A stretch of DNA of 46,063 nucleotides from Arthrobacter terricola (GCF_004354015.1 NZ_SMRU01000036.1:1-46063), one strand, 5' to 3'. Shown: positions 31,868 to 40,075, counted from the first letter of the stretch. Translations and numbers: made by a program. The notes: generated from the letters alone by a model not told the origin.

Positions 31868-33061
31868 CTATCCACCCATCAATCTTCGCCGGTGCTTGAG
31901 TTCCTTGATCCAATCCCGGGTTTGCGCCGCCCCGAAAGGTGACGCGCCGGCGTCGAGCTCTGCCATCAGCGGACCCGACGCTTTGAGCGCGAGCTCCAGA
32001 ACGCCGCTCGCCGCGCGGTCGGTCAGGCCGAGCCTTCCTGCCCAGGCGAGGAAATGCTTCCGGGAGATGCCGCTTTTCTTTCCGCCGATGCCGAGCGCGA
32101 GGGTTTTGTCGCCGTAAACGACTGTGGAGGGGATGTCGTAGATCGGCGCGATGGTGTATTCGCCGCCCGGGGACTGGACCATCGAGACGTTCTTGGCATG
32201 GAGGTCGCCGTTGCCCGTAAGCCAGGCGAAAGCGAGTTGGAGCGCGAGGTTGCGCAGGGCTGGCAAGGGCGCGGCGCAATGCGCGGCGAGTGCCCTGCAC
32301 ACGTCGCCGAACGGAACGCTGTACTTGTCCGCAGGGTACAGGCCCAGAACTTGGGCACCATCTTCGACGGCGAGGCGCACCGGCACGCCGTCGGCTCCGG
32401 TGAGCCGATCGAAACGCTCGACGAGTAGCCCCGCCCGCCCGCCGACGTCGTGCACTAACTGGACTGAGCTGACGGGGATCCGCAACTTGCGCGCAAAACG
32501 GAACATGAGGAACTCGTTCTCCACAACGAACGGGAACTCGGGCGCGTTGAGCTTGAGGATGAACCGCTTGCCGGCCTGCGCCACCGGGAGCGAGATCATC
32601 CCCGCGGACAACTTGTCCTGCACACCCGCCAAGGCCACCGGATCGATGAGTCCGGAGTCGCCCAGCAGGGCGTCGAAGTCGAGCGGCAGTTTCGAATCGA
32701 GTACGACGGCGGAGCCCCCTTCCGCAGGCTGCTCGCCATGCGGGACGGTCTGGACATCGCCCACGGCGTCCCCGCCCGCGCCCATGAGGAGGGCAAGTTC
32801 GTCGTCGGCACTGGCTTTGACCGCGCGGCGCAGGGAATTCAGGCGGCGGCCTTCAGGGAGCAGCCCGGTGAAATAGGCGGGAACCGCGCCGCTCGGGGTG
32901 AAGACGGCCTGGCTGGTGAGGGGGAGTGTAGTGGCGACGGCCGGGCCCCCCGATTCGAGGTACCGCGGCAGGTAGCTGAACTTGGTGCCGCCTTCATGCC
33001 GCTCGATGCGGGCCGCGAGGATGCCTTGCTTGTAGACGTCGGCGATGCGGTGGAAGGTCAT
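31868..33061 (-). CDS. hipA: HipA-like serine/threonine kinase toxin
   Basis: A 397-residue type II toxin kinase. In E. coli, HipA phosphorylates GltX and causes persistence. The N-terminal HipA_N part (about 1-100) is followed by the kinase core: the P-loop region AGVQDKLSAG (about 146-154), the ATP-binding Lys170 in ILKLN, the catalytic loop NGDLHAKN with Asp286 and Asn291, and the metal-binding Asp309 in YDIPS. All catalytic residues are kept. Its ATG overlaps the hipB stop as ATGA, the standard antitoxin-toxin arrangement. Confidence 0.92.
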   Translation of the reverse strand: MTFHRIADVYKQGILAARIERHEGGTKFSYLPRYLESGGPAVATTLPLTSQAVFTPSGAVPAYFTGLLPEGRRLNSLRRAVKASADDELALLMGAGGDAVGDVQTVPHGEQPAEGGSAVVLDSKLPLDFDALLGDSGLIDPVALAGVQDKLSAGMISLPVAQAGKRFILKLNAPEFPFVVENEFLMFRFARKLRIPVSSVQLVHDVGGRAGLLVERFDRLTGADGVPVRLAVEDGAQVLGLYPADKYSVPFGDVCRALAAHCAAPLPALRNLALQLAFAWLTGNGDLHAKNVSMVQSPGGEYTIAPIYDIPSTVVYGDKTLALGIGGKKSGISRKHFLAWAGRLGLTDRAASGVLELALKASGPLMAELDAGASPFGAAQTRDWIKELKHRRRLMGG

Positions 33062-33300
33062 GGTTGGGCTGTTTTGTTGGTTGTTTTGTTGGCGTGCGCG
33101 ACCGTGAGTTCCAGGCCCAGCGTGCCGAGCACGGACAAGAGGGGTTCCAATTGGACGGTGGTTTTGCCTTGCTCGACAAAGCGGACGAAGCGCTCCGACA
33201 CCCCGGCGAGGTCAGCGAGGTCGGACTGGCTCAGGCTGAGGGACCCGCGGCGGGCGCGGACGGTGGAGCCGAGGGATCGGGCGAACTCCTCAGGGGACAT
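33058..33300 (-). CDS. hipB: HipB-like antitoxin, XRE family
   Basis: An 80-residue helix-turn-helix protein: ARRGSLSLSQSDLADLAGVSERFVRFVEQGKTTVQLEPLLSVLGTLGLEL is a full XRE/Cro domain. It would bind HipA and its own promoter. The frame is open far upstream (to 33468), but ATG 33300 is best supported, with AGGAAGG 6 nt before it; ATG 33306 is too close to that site. A Thr/Asn/Lys tail follows the domain. Two exact 16-bp repeats upstream are candidate operators. Confidence 0.88.
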   Translation of the reverse strand: MSPEEFARSLGSTVRARRGSLSLSQSDLADLAGVSERFVRFVEQGKTTVQLEPLLSVLGTLGLELTVAHANKTTNKTAQP

Positions 33301-33355
33301 GCTCATCCTTCCTGGCGTCGGCTGCAACTGTTCCTTAGCTACCATTGCGACAAAC

Positions 33356-33442
33356 CGGCACGTTCGTTCCGATTCCCCCAGTTTGCGCTTCCCTGAACCC
33401 CGAATCAAGCCCCGCAACTCGAAAAACGGCACGTTCGTTCCG
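33356..33442. promoter_or_regulatory. Two exact 16-bp repeats upstream of hipBA
   Basis: CGGCACGTTCGTTCCG occurs at 33356-33371 and 33427-33442, 71 bp apart, in the hipBA control region. They may be HipB operators. The second copy is near an interspersed repeat, so both could instead belong to repeat DNA. Confidence 0.5.
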
Positions 33443-33454
33443 CCCCTCCCTCCC

Positions 33455-33521
33455 GAGTTTGTGTACACCTCGTACCCCTTAAAAGCCGCCGGTTTAAGGG
33501 GTGTTTTCTGTGCACAAACTC
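33455..33521. repeat. 31-bp repeat copies 2 and 3 in inverted orientation
   Basis: GAGTTTGTGTACAC...CCCCTTAAA (33455-33483) faces TTTAAGGGG...GTGCACAAACTC (33493-33521). Together they form a long two-part hairpin with a 9-nt loop. Both are copies of the element at 302-332. The right copy runs over the last codons of the minus-strand membrane protein gene. Confidence 0.8.
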
Positions 33522-34132
33522 GAGGGGTTTCGCTTGGCCCACAGGAGCAGTCCGATGTACGTCAGGTCGAAGACGCTGCACAAGGCACCGATTCCCAGGA
33601 TGAACGGGGAATCCTGGAGCACGCCGAAACTGATGGTCGGTGCCAGCGTGCCAATCCACTTCGACGCACCGATCAACAGCGTTTGGCCCCGCAAGCCACG
33701 GCGAACAGCGAACATTGCAATGAACAAGCCGGACATCAGTAGGTTCTGCAGGAAAGCCGCGTACGGCGCCGCAAGATCCCAATCGAATTCCAGGACAAAC
33801 AAGCCCTGGACCGCAAACCCCGCCACGCCCAGCAAGACCGCCCATCCAATGAACATGGGTCGGGTGACGAAGTCGGGCAATTCACGCCGGCCGAACGCGA
33901 AAAAGGTGTACACAATCGCGACGTCGGCAAGTCCCCACGCGAGGTTGATGAACCCCTGCACGGACGGCGTCGTAGTGAGCGAATGGAAGGCGTAAATCGA
34001 TTCCCACGCGATATTCAAGGCCAGCGCCGCGGCCGGGATCGCGTAGCTTTTATCCCGGAATCCCACGCGGATGGCGTCAATGTAGACCACCGTCCATGCG
34101 ATCCCGCTCAGGATTGTCAGAAACAACACCAT
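33494..34132 (-). CDS. Integral membrane protein resembling transmembrane terpene cyclases
   Basis: A 212-residue protein with about seven membrane helices. The segment ALALNIAWESIYAFH (Glu44) and the late FDLTYIGLL (Asp189) match, in position and context, the two acidic residues needed for catalysis in Pyr4/PaxB-type membrane terpene cyclases, and the length fits that family. Bacterial homologues are known in drimentine-type clusters. No prenyltransferase or oxidase lies nearby, so a different role is possible. A GAGGAGG ribosome site precedes ATG 34132. The last codons lie within the inverted repeat at 33455-33521, which may also end transcription. Confidence 0.62.
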   Translation of the reverse strand: MVLFLTILSGIAWTVVYIDAIRVGFRDKSYAIPAAALALNIAWESIYAFHSLTTTPSVQGFINLAWGLADVAIVYTFFAFGRRELPDFVTRPMFIGWAVLLGVAGFAVQGLFVLEFDWDLAAPYAAFLQNLLMSGLFIAMFAVRRGLRGQTLLIGASKWIGTLAPTISFGVLQDSPFILGIGALCSVFDLTYIGLLLWAKRNPSSLCTENTP

Positions 34133-34184
34133 GGTTCCTCCTCATCCTCAGGCACTTCCGCCCACTTCGCCGGAAGCCCTCCCG

Positions 34185-34206
34185 CTCGCCGGAATTTTCC
34201 GGCGAG
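34185..34206. terminator. Perfect hairpin after the GNAT-AAA gene
   Basis: CTCGCCGGAA-TT-TTCCGGCGAG, a perfect 10-bp arm palindrome 38 bp beyond the stop codon. It lacks a T run, so terminator function is tentative. Confidence 0.5.
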
Positions 34207-34243
34207 TTCGCACGCTTCCAGCGAATTGGCGGGCCGGCGCCTG

Positions 34244-35557
34244 TTAAACCCGGCCCAGCACGTCGATGTCCTCCAGGAAGTCCCGGTGCACTTCTTCGCT
34301 GACGGTGGTGCGGGTATCGGCGATCGCGTCGAGGTAGTCCTGCGTGACGGGTCCCTTGCGGCCGTTCGACGCCGGTGAGCCGGCAGCGGCGGGCGACGTA
34401 CCGACGTCGTACACTGCTTTTTCCAGCGCACGCTGGGAGGCACTGCGGGCCGCGTACTCGATGTCCGCGGGGGAGAAGCCCTCGGTGCGCGAGACCAGCA
34501 AGTCCACATCGATCGAGTCCACCACGCTCGCCGGGATGAAGCGCTGCCACATGGCTTCGCGGGCGTGGGTGTCCGGCAGGCCGATCGGGATGACGTAGTC
34601 GAAGCGGCCGTGGCGGAGGAACGCCGAATCCAGGGCGCGGATGAAGTTCGTCGCGCACACCAGCAGGCGGCCGGGTTGTTCACGGAAGGCCGGGATGATC
34701 TTGAGGAGCTCGTTGGTGACGCCCTGCAACGGCGATGGTGGCTCGCCGGAACGCTGCGCGGCGATCTCTTCGACCTCGTCGATGAACACGACCGCGTGCT
34801 CGAGTTCGGCGATCTCCAGGAACGTCTCGCGCAGCGCGCCGGCCAGGCCCTTCGGATCCGACGCCAGGCGGGACGGGAAGACCTCCACGAACGGCCATTC
34901 GAGCCGGGACGCGATCGCCTTCGCGAACGTGGTCTTGCCCGTTCCCGGAGGGCCGAAGAGCACGACGGCGCGCGGCGGCACCACGCCGAATTCGTCCGCG
35001 AGGTCGGCTTCGGCGAGGGGCAGGACCAGGCGGCGCTCCAACAGTTCCTTCTCGCGCCGCATGCCGGCGACGTTCTCCCACAGGTCGCGGGCCAGGATCC
35101 GGCCGCCGAGCTGGCTCAACGGCTCAAGCTCCTGGCGCTGCACCGGAATGGTCCGCTCGAAGTAGTGCAGGTTCTGCTTGAGCAGGAAACCGCGGCCCAG
35201 GAACGCCTCGACGCGGGTCTCGGACTCGGGCATGAGCGCCGAGAGCTTGTTCAGGCCGTGTGGCGCCATGCGGTTTTCGACGGCGGACAGCAGCGAGGTG
35301 CCGATCCCGCGGCCGCGGAAATCGGGCAGCGTGGCCAGGAACACGATCCAGCCTTGGTCGTGCGCCGCGCGTCCGACGGCGGCACCCACCACCTGATCGC
35401 CCTGCACCGCGACGACGGCATGGTCCTTTTCGCACGACGCCAACACTTCGGAAAGCGCATAGACCGGCTCCACGTTGTCCGCCTTGAGCGTTTCCCACAG
35501 GTGCAGGATGCCGTCCATGTCCGAGGAATGGAAATCCCTGATTCGCCAATTGCTCAT
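34244..35557 (-). CDS. GNAT acetyltransferase-AAA+ ATPase fusion
   Basis: A 437-residue two-domain protein. Residues 1-140 form a GNAT domain: the acetyl-CoA site appears as FLATLPDFRGRGIGTSLL (73-90), and FLGRGF marks the C-terminal strand. Residues 175-437 form an FtsH/Cdc48-like AAA+ module: Walker A GPPGTGKT (202-209), Walker B VFIDE (257-261), sensor 1 ATN (302-304), arginine finger region RHGRFD (315-320) and sensor 2 GFSPADIEYA (360-369). No protease or pore domain is attached. A ribosome site AAGGAG precedes ATG 35557. It is monocistronic. It may acetylate a protein and remodel it, but no substrate is indicated. Confidence 0.88.
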   Translation of the reverse strand: MSNWRIRDFHSSDMDGILHLWETLKADNVEPVYALSEVLASCEKDHAVVAVQGDQVVGAAVGRAAHDQGWIVFLATLPDFRGRGIGTSLLSAVENRMAPHGLNKLSALMPESETRVEAFLGRGFLLKQNLHYFERTIPVQRQELEPLSQLGGRILARDLWENVAGMRREKELLERRLVLPLAEADLADEFGVVPPRAVVLFGPPGTGKTTFAKAIASRLEWPFVEVFPSRLASDPKGLAGALRETFLEIAELEHAVVFIDEVEEIAAQRSGEPPSPLQGVTNELLKIIPAFREQPGRLLVCATNFIRALDSAFLRHGRFDYVIPIGLPDTHAREAMWQRFIPASVVDSIDVDLLVSRTEGFSPADIEYAARSASQRALEKAVYDVGTSPAAAGSPASNGRKGPVTQDYLDAIADTRTTVSEEVHRDFLEDIDVLGRV

Positions 35558-35661
35558 GCCCGCTCCTTGGTGGATCGCCGTCGATTACCTGGTGTTGAGC
35601 ATAGGCGACCGGCATGCCGTGCGGGGTTGCAATCGCGTTGCGTTACGACGGCGGGTGGTGC

Positions 35662-36402
35662 TTAGTGCTGCTCGAGCCGTTTTTCCAGCCGGGAGCGGGC
35701 GCTTGCAAGGGACTGCTTTGTTAGTTTGGTGGCGGCTTTGACGTCGCGCGCCCGGGACGCTTCCAAGAGCGCGGGCTGCGGTGTCCAGAGACTGGCGTCG
35801 TTGTGATCAATGGCTTCGGTGGCGCCGATGACCTTATAGGGTCGGCATTGGAGCCACAGGTTTTCGATGACGTCCACAAGGACGGGGTTTCCGCCGGCCT
35901 TGTACAGCGTGCGGAGGAGGTCTTCGTCGTCGTCGAGCGCGTCCCATACCCGGCGCTCGGCCACTGCTTTTTGCATTCGGGAGCATGCGGCTTCCATGCG
36001 CGCGATATCGGCGTCGGTGACTTTGGCTGCCCCGAGGCGGGCGGCTTCGGCTTCGAGGGTAGCGCGGACGTCGTAGATGTGGATCAGTTCGGTGACTGTG
36101 AACTCGCGGACCACGGCTCCCCGATGCGCGGCGACCCGCGTGGCAAGTCCTGTTTCTTCGAGGCGCCGGATAGCCTCGCGGACCGGCATGACGCTGGTGC
36201 CCACCATCGCGGCGATATCCCGGACCCGCAGTGGCGACCCGCCTGCCAGTTCCCCTGTGAGGATTGCCGTGCGCAGCGCGTTGTAGACCTGGTCTGCAAC
36301 GAGGGTGGGCGTAATCGCAAGGCCGAGGGATGGTTCGGCCTGCTTGCCCGGTGCGGAGGGTGTGGTCTCTTGCCGTTCGTCGGCGTCGGCGTTTCTTGCC
36401 AT
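35662..36402 (-). CDS. GntR family (FCD-type) regulator of hydroxyproline/proline genes
   Basis: A 246-residue regulator. The winged helix is VADQVYNALRTAILTGELAGGSPLRVRDIAAMVGTSVMPVREAIRRLEETGLATRV, followed by an all-helical FCD effector domain (EAEAARLGAAKVTDADIARMEAACSRM). In FCD proteins a metal-binding Asp and three His are usual; here the first helix reads DDDEDLLRTLY without the normal FH, so metal binding may be altered. ATG 36402 is at leaderless distance (7 nt) from TAGGAT on the minus strand. Palindromes of GntR type (TGTGATCACA) lie in the promoters of the putA and reductase/racemase operons nearby, which it probably represses. Confidence 0.85.
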   Translation of the reverse strand: MARNADADERQETTPSAPGKQAEPSLGLAITPTLVADQVYNALRTAILTGELAGGSPLRVRDIAAMVGTSVMPVREAIRRLEETGLATRVAAHRGAVVREFTVTELIHIYDVRATLEAEAARLGAAKVTDADIARMEAACSRMQKAVAERRVWDALDDDEDLLRTLYKAGGNPVLVDVIENLWLQCRPYKVIGATEAIDHNDASLWTPQPALLEASRARDVKAATKLTKQSLASARSRLEKRLEQH

Positions 36403-36409
36403 GGAATCG

Positions 36410-36415
36410 ATCCTA
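36410..36415 (-). promoter_or_regulatory. -10 box of a leaderless GntR transcript
   Basis: TAGGAT on the minus strand ends 7 nt before ATG 36402; no ribosome site is present. Confidence 0.45.
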
Positions 36416-36503
36416 GGCGAGCCGGACGTGTTTTGCCTCCGGCGGCTCGGTGAGGCACCACGGTGAGGCACCGCCGTCGGAATTCCGTCAGCCAGCGGAA
36501 GCA

Positions 36504-37292
36504 TCAGGCGCTCGCGCCGACCCGGCTGAGGTCCTGGGCGGCTTGGCGGGTGAAAGTGATGAAGCGGTTCCGTTCCGCGTCTGTTGCGGCGCGGTCGAGC
36601 GGAACCATGGTGGTGACGACGCCGGCGAGCCCCGTTTCGCCGAAGACGGGGGCGCTGACGCCCCAGACGCCCGGAGCCAGGGCGCCGGAACTGGTGGCGA
36701 AACCGCGGGCCCTGATCTCTTCCAGGTCGGTCCGGATGATGGTTTCCTCCGCGGGGGCGAGGAAATGGCCGGCAAGGATCTCGTTGATCTCTTCTTCCGG
36801 GAGGTGGGCGAGGATGGCCCGCGCGCTCGCGCCGTTAAGCAGGGGGCGGGACCGGCCGGCCGCGTAGCTGCAGCTGAGGATATGGATGCTTTCGACCGAC
36901 TCGACGCACAGGACTTCCCGGCTGCTTTGGACCAGGTAGGCGGCCAGCTCTCCGGTTTCCTTGGAAAGTTGTTCGAGCCGGTGGGAGACGACGCCCTGTG
37001 CCAAGGCCTCTTCGCGGTAGTTGTCGGCCAACCGCACCACTTCCGGTCCGGCGGCGTAGCGGCCCATGGACTGGCTCTCCACCACGAACCCGGCTTGGAG
37101 CAGCGTCTCGAGGTGCCGGTAGACAGTGGAAGCCGGGAGCCGAAGGAGCCCGGCGATCTGCTGGCTGCTGAGGCTTCGGTGCCTCGCGAACAGGAGCAGG
37201 ATGGACATCGCCGTGCCGCGCTCGTCGCGCCGCTTCGGGAAGTCGGACAAGGCGGTCGAGGAGGCTTTTTTGGGGAGGATTCGCTTTTTCAT
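36504..37292 (-). CDS. IclR family transcriptional regulator
   Basis: A 262-residue regulator. N-terminal winged helix: AMSILLLFARHRSLSSQQIAGLLRLPASTVYRHLETLLQAGFVVES (about 25-70). The C-terminal effector domain has the family segment LLNGASARAILAHLPEEEINEIL and the closing GVWGVSAPVFGETGLAGVVTTMVPL. ATG 37292 is chosen over an in-frame GTG at 37376 because that GTG lies beyond a terminator hairpin (37337-37371), and the ATG gives the normal length. TTCC-N7-GGAA (37304-37318) just upstream may be an autoregulatory site. It sits directly after pruA, suggesting a role in amino acid catabolism. Confidence 0.9.
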   Translation of the reverse strand: MKKRILPKKASSTALSDFPKRRDERGTAMSILLLFARHRSLSSQQIAGLLRLPASTVYRHLETLLQAGFVVESQSMGRYAAGPEVVRLADNYREEALAQGVVSHRLEQLSKETGELAAYLVQSSREVLCVESVESIHILSCSYAAGRSRPLLNGASARAILAHLPEEEINEILAGHFLAPAEETIIRTDLEEIRARGFATSSGALAPGVWGVSAPVFGETGLAGVVTTMVPLDRAATDAERNRFITFTRQAAQDLSRVGASA

Positions 37293-37336
37293 GAGGGGTG
37301 GCTTTCCGAAGCGTGGAACAAACCGGTGAGAGGGTG

Positions 37337-37371
37337 GCAGCCGCCGCCTGGAGTGGTCAGGCGGCGGCTGC
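37337..37371 (-). terminator. Terminator after P5C dehydrogenase gene
   Basis: GCAGCCGCCGCCTG (37337-37350) pairs perfectly with CAGGCGGCGGCTGC (37358-37371) over a 7-nt loop, 13 bp after the pruA stop. There is no clear T run. Confidence 0.7.
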
Positions 37372-37383
37372 TTCACGTGCTGC

Positions 37384-39030
37384 CTACTGGGCGAGGTAGG
37401 GCTGGCGCCATTCCGACGACGGCGAGAAGTTCTCGTGGATGAACCGGCCGCTCAGCCAACGCTGCAGGGCAAGGCGGGAGCCTGTCTTGTCGTTCGTGCC
37501 GGACGCGCGGCCGCCGCCGAAGGAGACCTGACCCATGAGCGCACCAGTGGGCTTGTCGTTGACGTAAGTCATGCCCGAGGCATTGCGCAGCTTGTCCAGG
37601 GCGAGCGAGATCGCGCGGCGGTCGTTGGCGAAGATGGACAGGGTGAGGGCGTAGTTGCTGGTTTGGTCCACGAGATCCAGCACGGATTCCCATTCGTTGT
37701 CTTCATAGACATAGACGGTGAGGAGCGGGCCGAAGAATTCCTCGCTCATGGTGAAGGCGTGCGGGTCCGTGGTTTCGAAGATGGTGGGCTCGACGAACCA
37801 CCCTTCCTCCGGGTGGACGTTGCCGCCGGCCAGGAGGGTGTGGCTTTCCAAACCCTTGGCCTTCTCGATGGCAGCTTCGAGCTTGCGGAGCGAGGTCTCG
37901 TCGATGACGGCGCCGGTGAAGGTTTCGTGTTCAACGACGTCGCCCACGCGCAGGGACTTGGTGGTTTCGATGAGTTCATCCTTGATCACGTTCCAGACGC
38001 TGCGCGGCAGGTAGGTGCGGGATGCGGCGGAGCACTTCTGGCCCGAGTACTCGAAGGCGCTGCGGATCAGGGAGGCCCGGACTGCGCCGGTGTCGGCGCT
38101 GGGGTGGGCCACGACGGCGTTCTTTCCGCCGGTTTCCCCGACGAGGCGGGGGAAGGAGCGGTACTGGTCGATGTGTTCGCCGGTCTTCTTCCAGAGGCTG
38201 CGGAACACGTCGGTGGAGCCGGTGAAGTTCAGTCCGGCGAAGTCCGGGTGCGCCATCGCGTAATCGGAAATGGCGCGGCCGGAACCGTGGATGAGGTTGA
38301 TGACGCCCGGGGGCAGGCCTGCTTCTTCGAACATGCGCATCAGGACGTCGTTGCTGAGCGCGGACTTTTCTGAAGGCTTCCAGACCACCACGTTGCCCAT
38401 CAAGGCGGCGGTGGTGGGCAGGTTGCTGGCGATGGCGGTGAAGTTGAAGGGGGTGATTGCCAGGACGAAGCCTTCGAGTCCGCGCTGGTCCAGGGTGTTG
38501 CCTTCGCCCTGCAGGGCCGCGGGCTGGTCGCTGAAGATCTGCTGCGCCAGGTGGGCGTTGTAGCGGAAGAAGTCCGCCACTTCGCTCGCGGCGTCGATTT
38601 CTGCCTGGTGGAAAGTCTTGGACTGGCCGAGCATGGTGGTGGCCACGAGTTCATCGCGGTACTTGCCGGCAGCGAGGTCCCCTGCACGGAGGAAAATCGC
38701 GGCGCGCTCCCACCAAGGGGTACGGGACCAGTCGTGCTGGGCGGCGAGGGCCGCGTCGATGGCGGCCTGGATGACGGTTTCATCGGCGGTGGGAATGCGG
38801 CCCAATACCTGGGAGTGGCGGTGGGGCGCGACGACGTTGCGCAGTTCGCCGGTCATGGAACGTTCGCCGTTGATGACGTGGGGGAGGTCGCGGACACTGG
38901 AGGTGACCTCCGCGATCGCCTTCTTGACGGACGCGGCCTCCGGCGAACCCGGACGGAATTCCCGCGACGGCTCGTTGTAGGGCGTGGGGACTTTGAAGTT
39001 GCCAGTTACGCTGACAGATTGGGCGGACAT
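37384..39030 (-). CDS. pruA: 1-pyrroline-5-carboxylate dehydrogenase
   Basis: Oxidises P5C (glutamate semialdehyde) to glutamate with NAD+, the last step of proline breakdown. The 548-residue monofunctional protein has the P5CDH opening (NFKVPTPYNEPSREFRPGSPE) rather than that of general ALDHs. The general base is Glu299 (LVGETGGKNAV) and the nucleophile Cys333 (GQKCSAASR); GSTDVFRSLWKKTG is a P5CDH hallmark. The frame is open 106 codons further, through the preceding gene's end, so ATG 39030 (GAGGAG upstream) is taken. It follows the proline dehydrogenase gene by 83 bp, in one operon. Confidence 0.95.
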   Translation of the reverse strand: MSAQSVSVTGNFKVPTPYNEPSREFRPGSPEAASVKKAIAEVTSSVRDLPHVINGERSMTGELRNVVAPHRHSQVLGRIPTADETVIQAAIDAALAAQHDWSRTPWWERAAIFLRAGDLAAGKYRDELVATTMLGQSKTFHQAEIDAASEVADFFRYNAHLAQQIFSDQPAALQGEGNTLDQRGLEGFVLAITPFNFTAIASNLPTTAALMGNVVVWKPSEKSALSNDVLMRMFEEAGLPPGVINLIHGSGRAISDYAMAHPDFAGLNFTGSTDVFRSLWKKTGEHIDQYRSFPRLVGETGGKNAVVAHPSADTGAVRASLIRSAFEYSGQKCSAASRTYLPRSVWNVIKDELIETTKSLRVGDVVEHETFTGAVIDETSLRKLEAAIEKAKGLESHTLLAGGNVHPEEGWFVEPTIFETTDPHAFTMSEEFFGPLLTVYVYEDNEWESVLDLVDQTSNYALTLSIFANDRRAISLALDKLRNASGMTYVNDKPTGALMGQVSFGGGRASGTNDKTGSRLALQRWLSGRFIHENFSPSSEWRQPYLAQ

Positions 39031-39113
39031 GATCCGGTTTTCTCCTCGTGGGTTTTCCGAAGCGGGGGCGACGGGTTGGTTCAGTGGGTTTCTCAGGGGT
39101 TGTCGGATTTCGG

Positions 39114-40025
39114 CTAGCTTCCGATCAGCGACCTCAGGAAAAGCAGGAGGTTGGCGGGCTTTTCGGCCATCCGGCGCATGAGGTACGGGTACCACTGCGT
39201 GCCGTAGGGGAGGTATACGCGCACCCGGTACCCTTCCCTGACCAGTTGGTCCTGCAATTTCCGCCGGACCCCGTAAAGCATCTGGAATTCGAAGGATCGC
39301 TTGTCCACGCCGAGTTCGGCCGCGGCTTTCTTGACGACGTCCACGCACGAGTCGTCATGGGTTCCGAATGCAGGGTCCGGCAGGTGCTGGAGTGCCCATC
39401 GCGAGAGGAACTTGTATTGCTCGGTCACTTCGTCGGCGTTGCGCAGGGCTGCCGCTGATGATTCGTCAAAGGCGCCCTTGACGAGGCGGATCCGCGGCTT
39501 GATATCCGTGAAGGATGCCAGGTCCTCGGGGGTCTGGCGCATGTTGGCTTGGATGGCCACCCGCGTGTTCGGGTGGTCAGGGAGGATGCTCTTGTAGATC
39601 GCAAGCGTTTCCCGGCCGACGGAACTGTGCTCCATGTCGACTTCCACGGTTGCTCCGTGGGTTGCCGCGGCATCCAGGAGCGCCTTGAGGTTGTTGGCGC
39701 ATTCCTGGGGATCGATCATGATGCCCAGTTGGGACAGCTTGACCGATACCGTGGAGCCCGGGGCGCGGTTCTGGATGTTCTCGATGGCGCCTTGGTATTC
39801 CTGGGTTGCCGCTTTGGACTGGGCCAGGTGGTGGACCGACTCGCCCAGGAGATCAAGGCTGACGTCGATGCCGGCCTTGTTGAGTTCTGCGGTTGCTGCC
39901 CAGGCGTCTTCGAGTCCGTTCCCGGCGACATATCGGTCGACGATGGGACGGGTGAAGCGGTTGCGGGTGGCGATCGCTTCAAGTTGCTTGTTCTCTGCGA
40001 CATGCAGCAGAAGTCTGTTAGGCAT
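39114..40025 (-). CDS. putA: Proline dehydrogenase (monofunctional)
   Basis: Flavoenzyme oxidising L-proline to 1-pyrroline-5-carboxylate and passing electrons to quinone at the membrane. The 303-residue length is that of actinobacterial stand-alone enzymes. Motifs on the TIM barrel: EVDMEHSS, AIQANMRQTPED, RIRLVKGAFDE (FAD), FEFQMLYGVR and the substrate-clamping RVYLPYGTQWYPYLMRR. Start ATG 40025 with AGGAAG upstream. The promoter (TTGTGT-N17-TAATGT on the minus strand) has a TTGTGATCACAA palindrome in the spacer. Confidence 0.95.
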   Translation of the reverse strand: MPNRLLLHVAENKQLEAIATRNRFTRPIVDRYVAGNGLEDAWAATAELNKAGIDVSLDLLGESVHHLAQSKAATQEYQGAIENIQNRAPGSTVSVKLSQLGIMIDPQECANNLKALLDAAATHGATVEVDMEHSSVGRETLAIYKSILPDHPNTRVAIQANMRQTPEDLASFTDIKPRIRLVKGAFDESSAAALRNADEVTEQYKFLSRWALQHLPDPAFGTHDDSCVDVVKKAAAELGVDKRSFEFQMLYGVRRKLQDQLVREGYRVRVYLPYGTQWYPYLMRRMAEKPANLLLFLRSLIGS

Positions 40026-40075
40026 TGGTGCACTTCCTTCTGTGGCCCAACCCTCTTCCGAGTGTTGTTCACACC

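Noticed and set aside
31868..33300. hipBA as part of a larger phage-defence island.
   Set aside because: The neighbours are a DUF1003 protein, a putative cyclase and a GNAT-AAA protein; no nuclease, methylase, integrase or other defence gene is seen.
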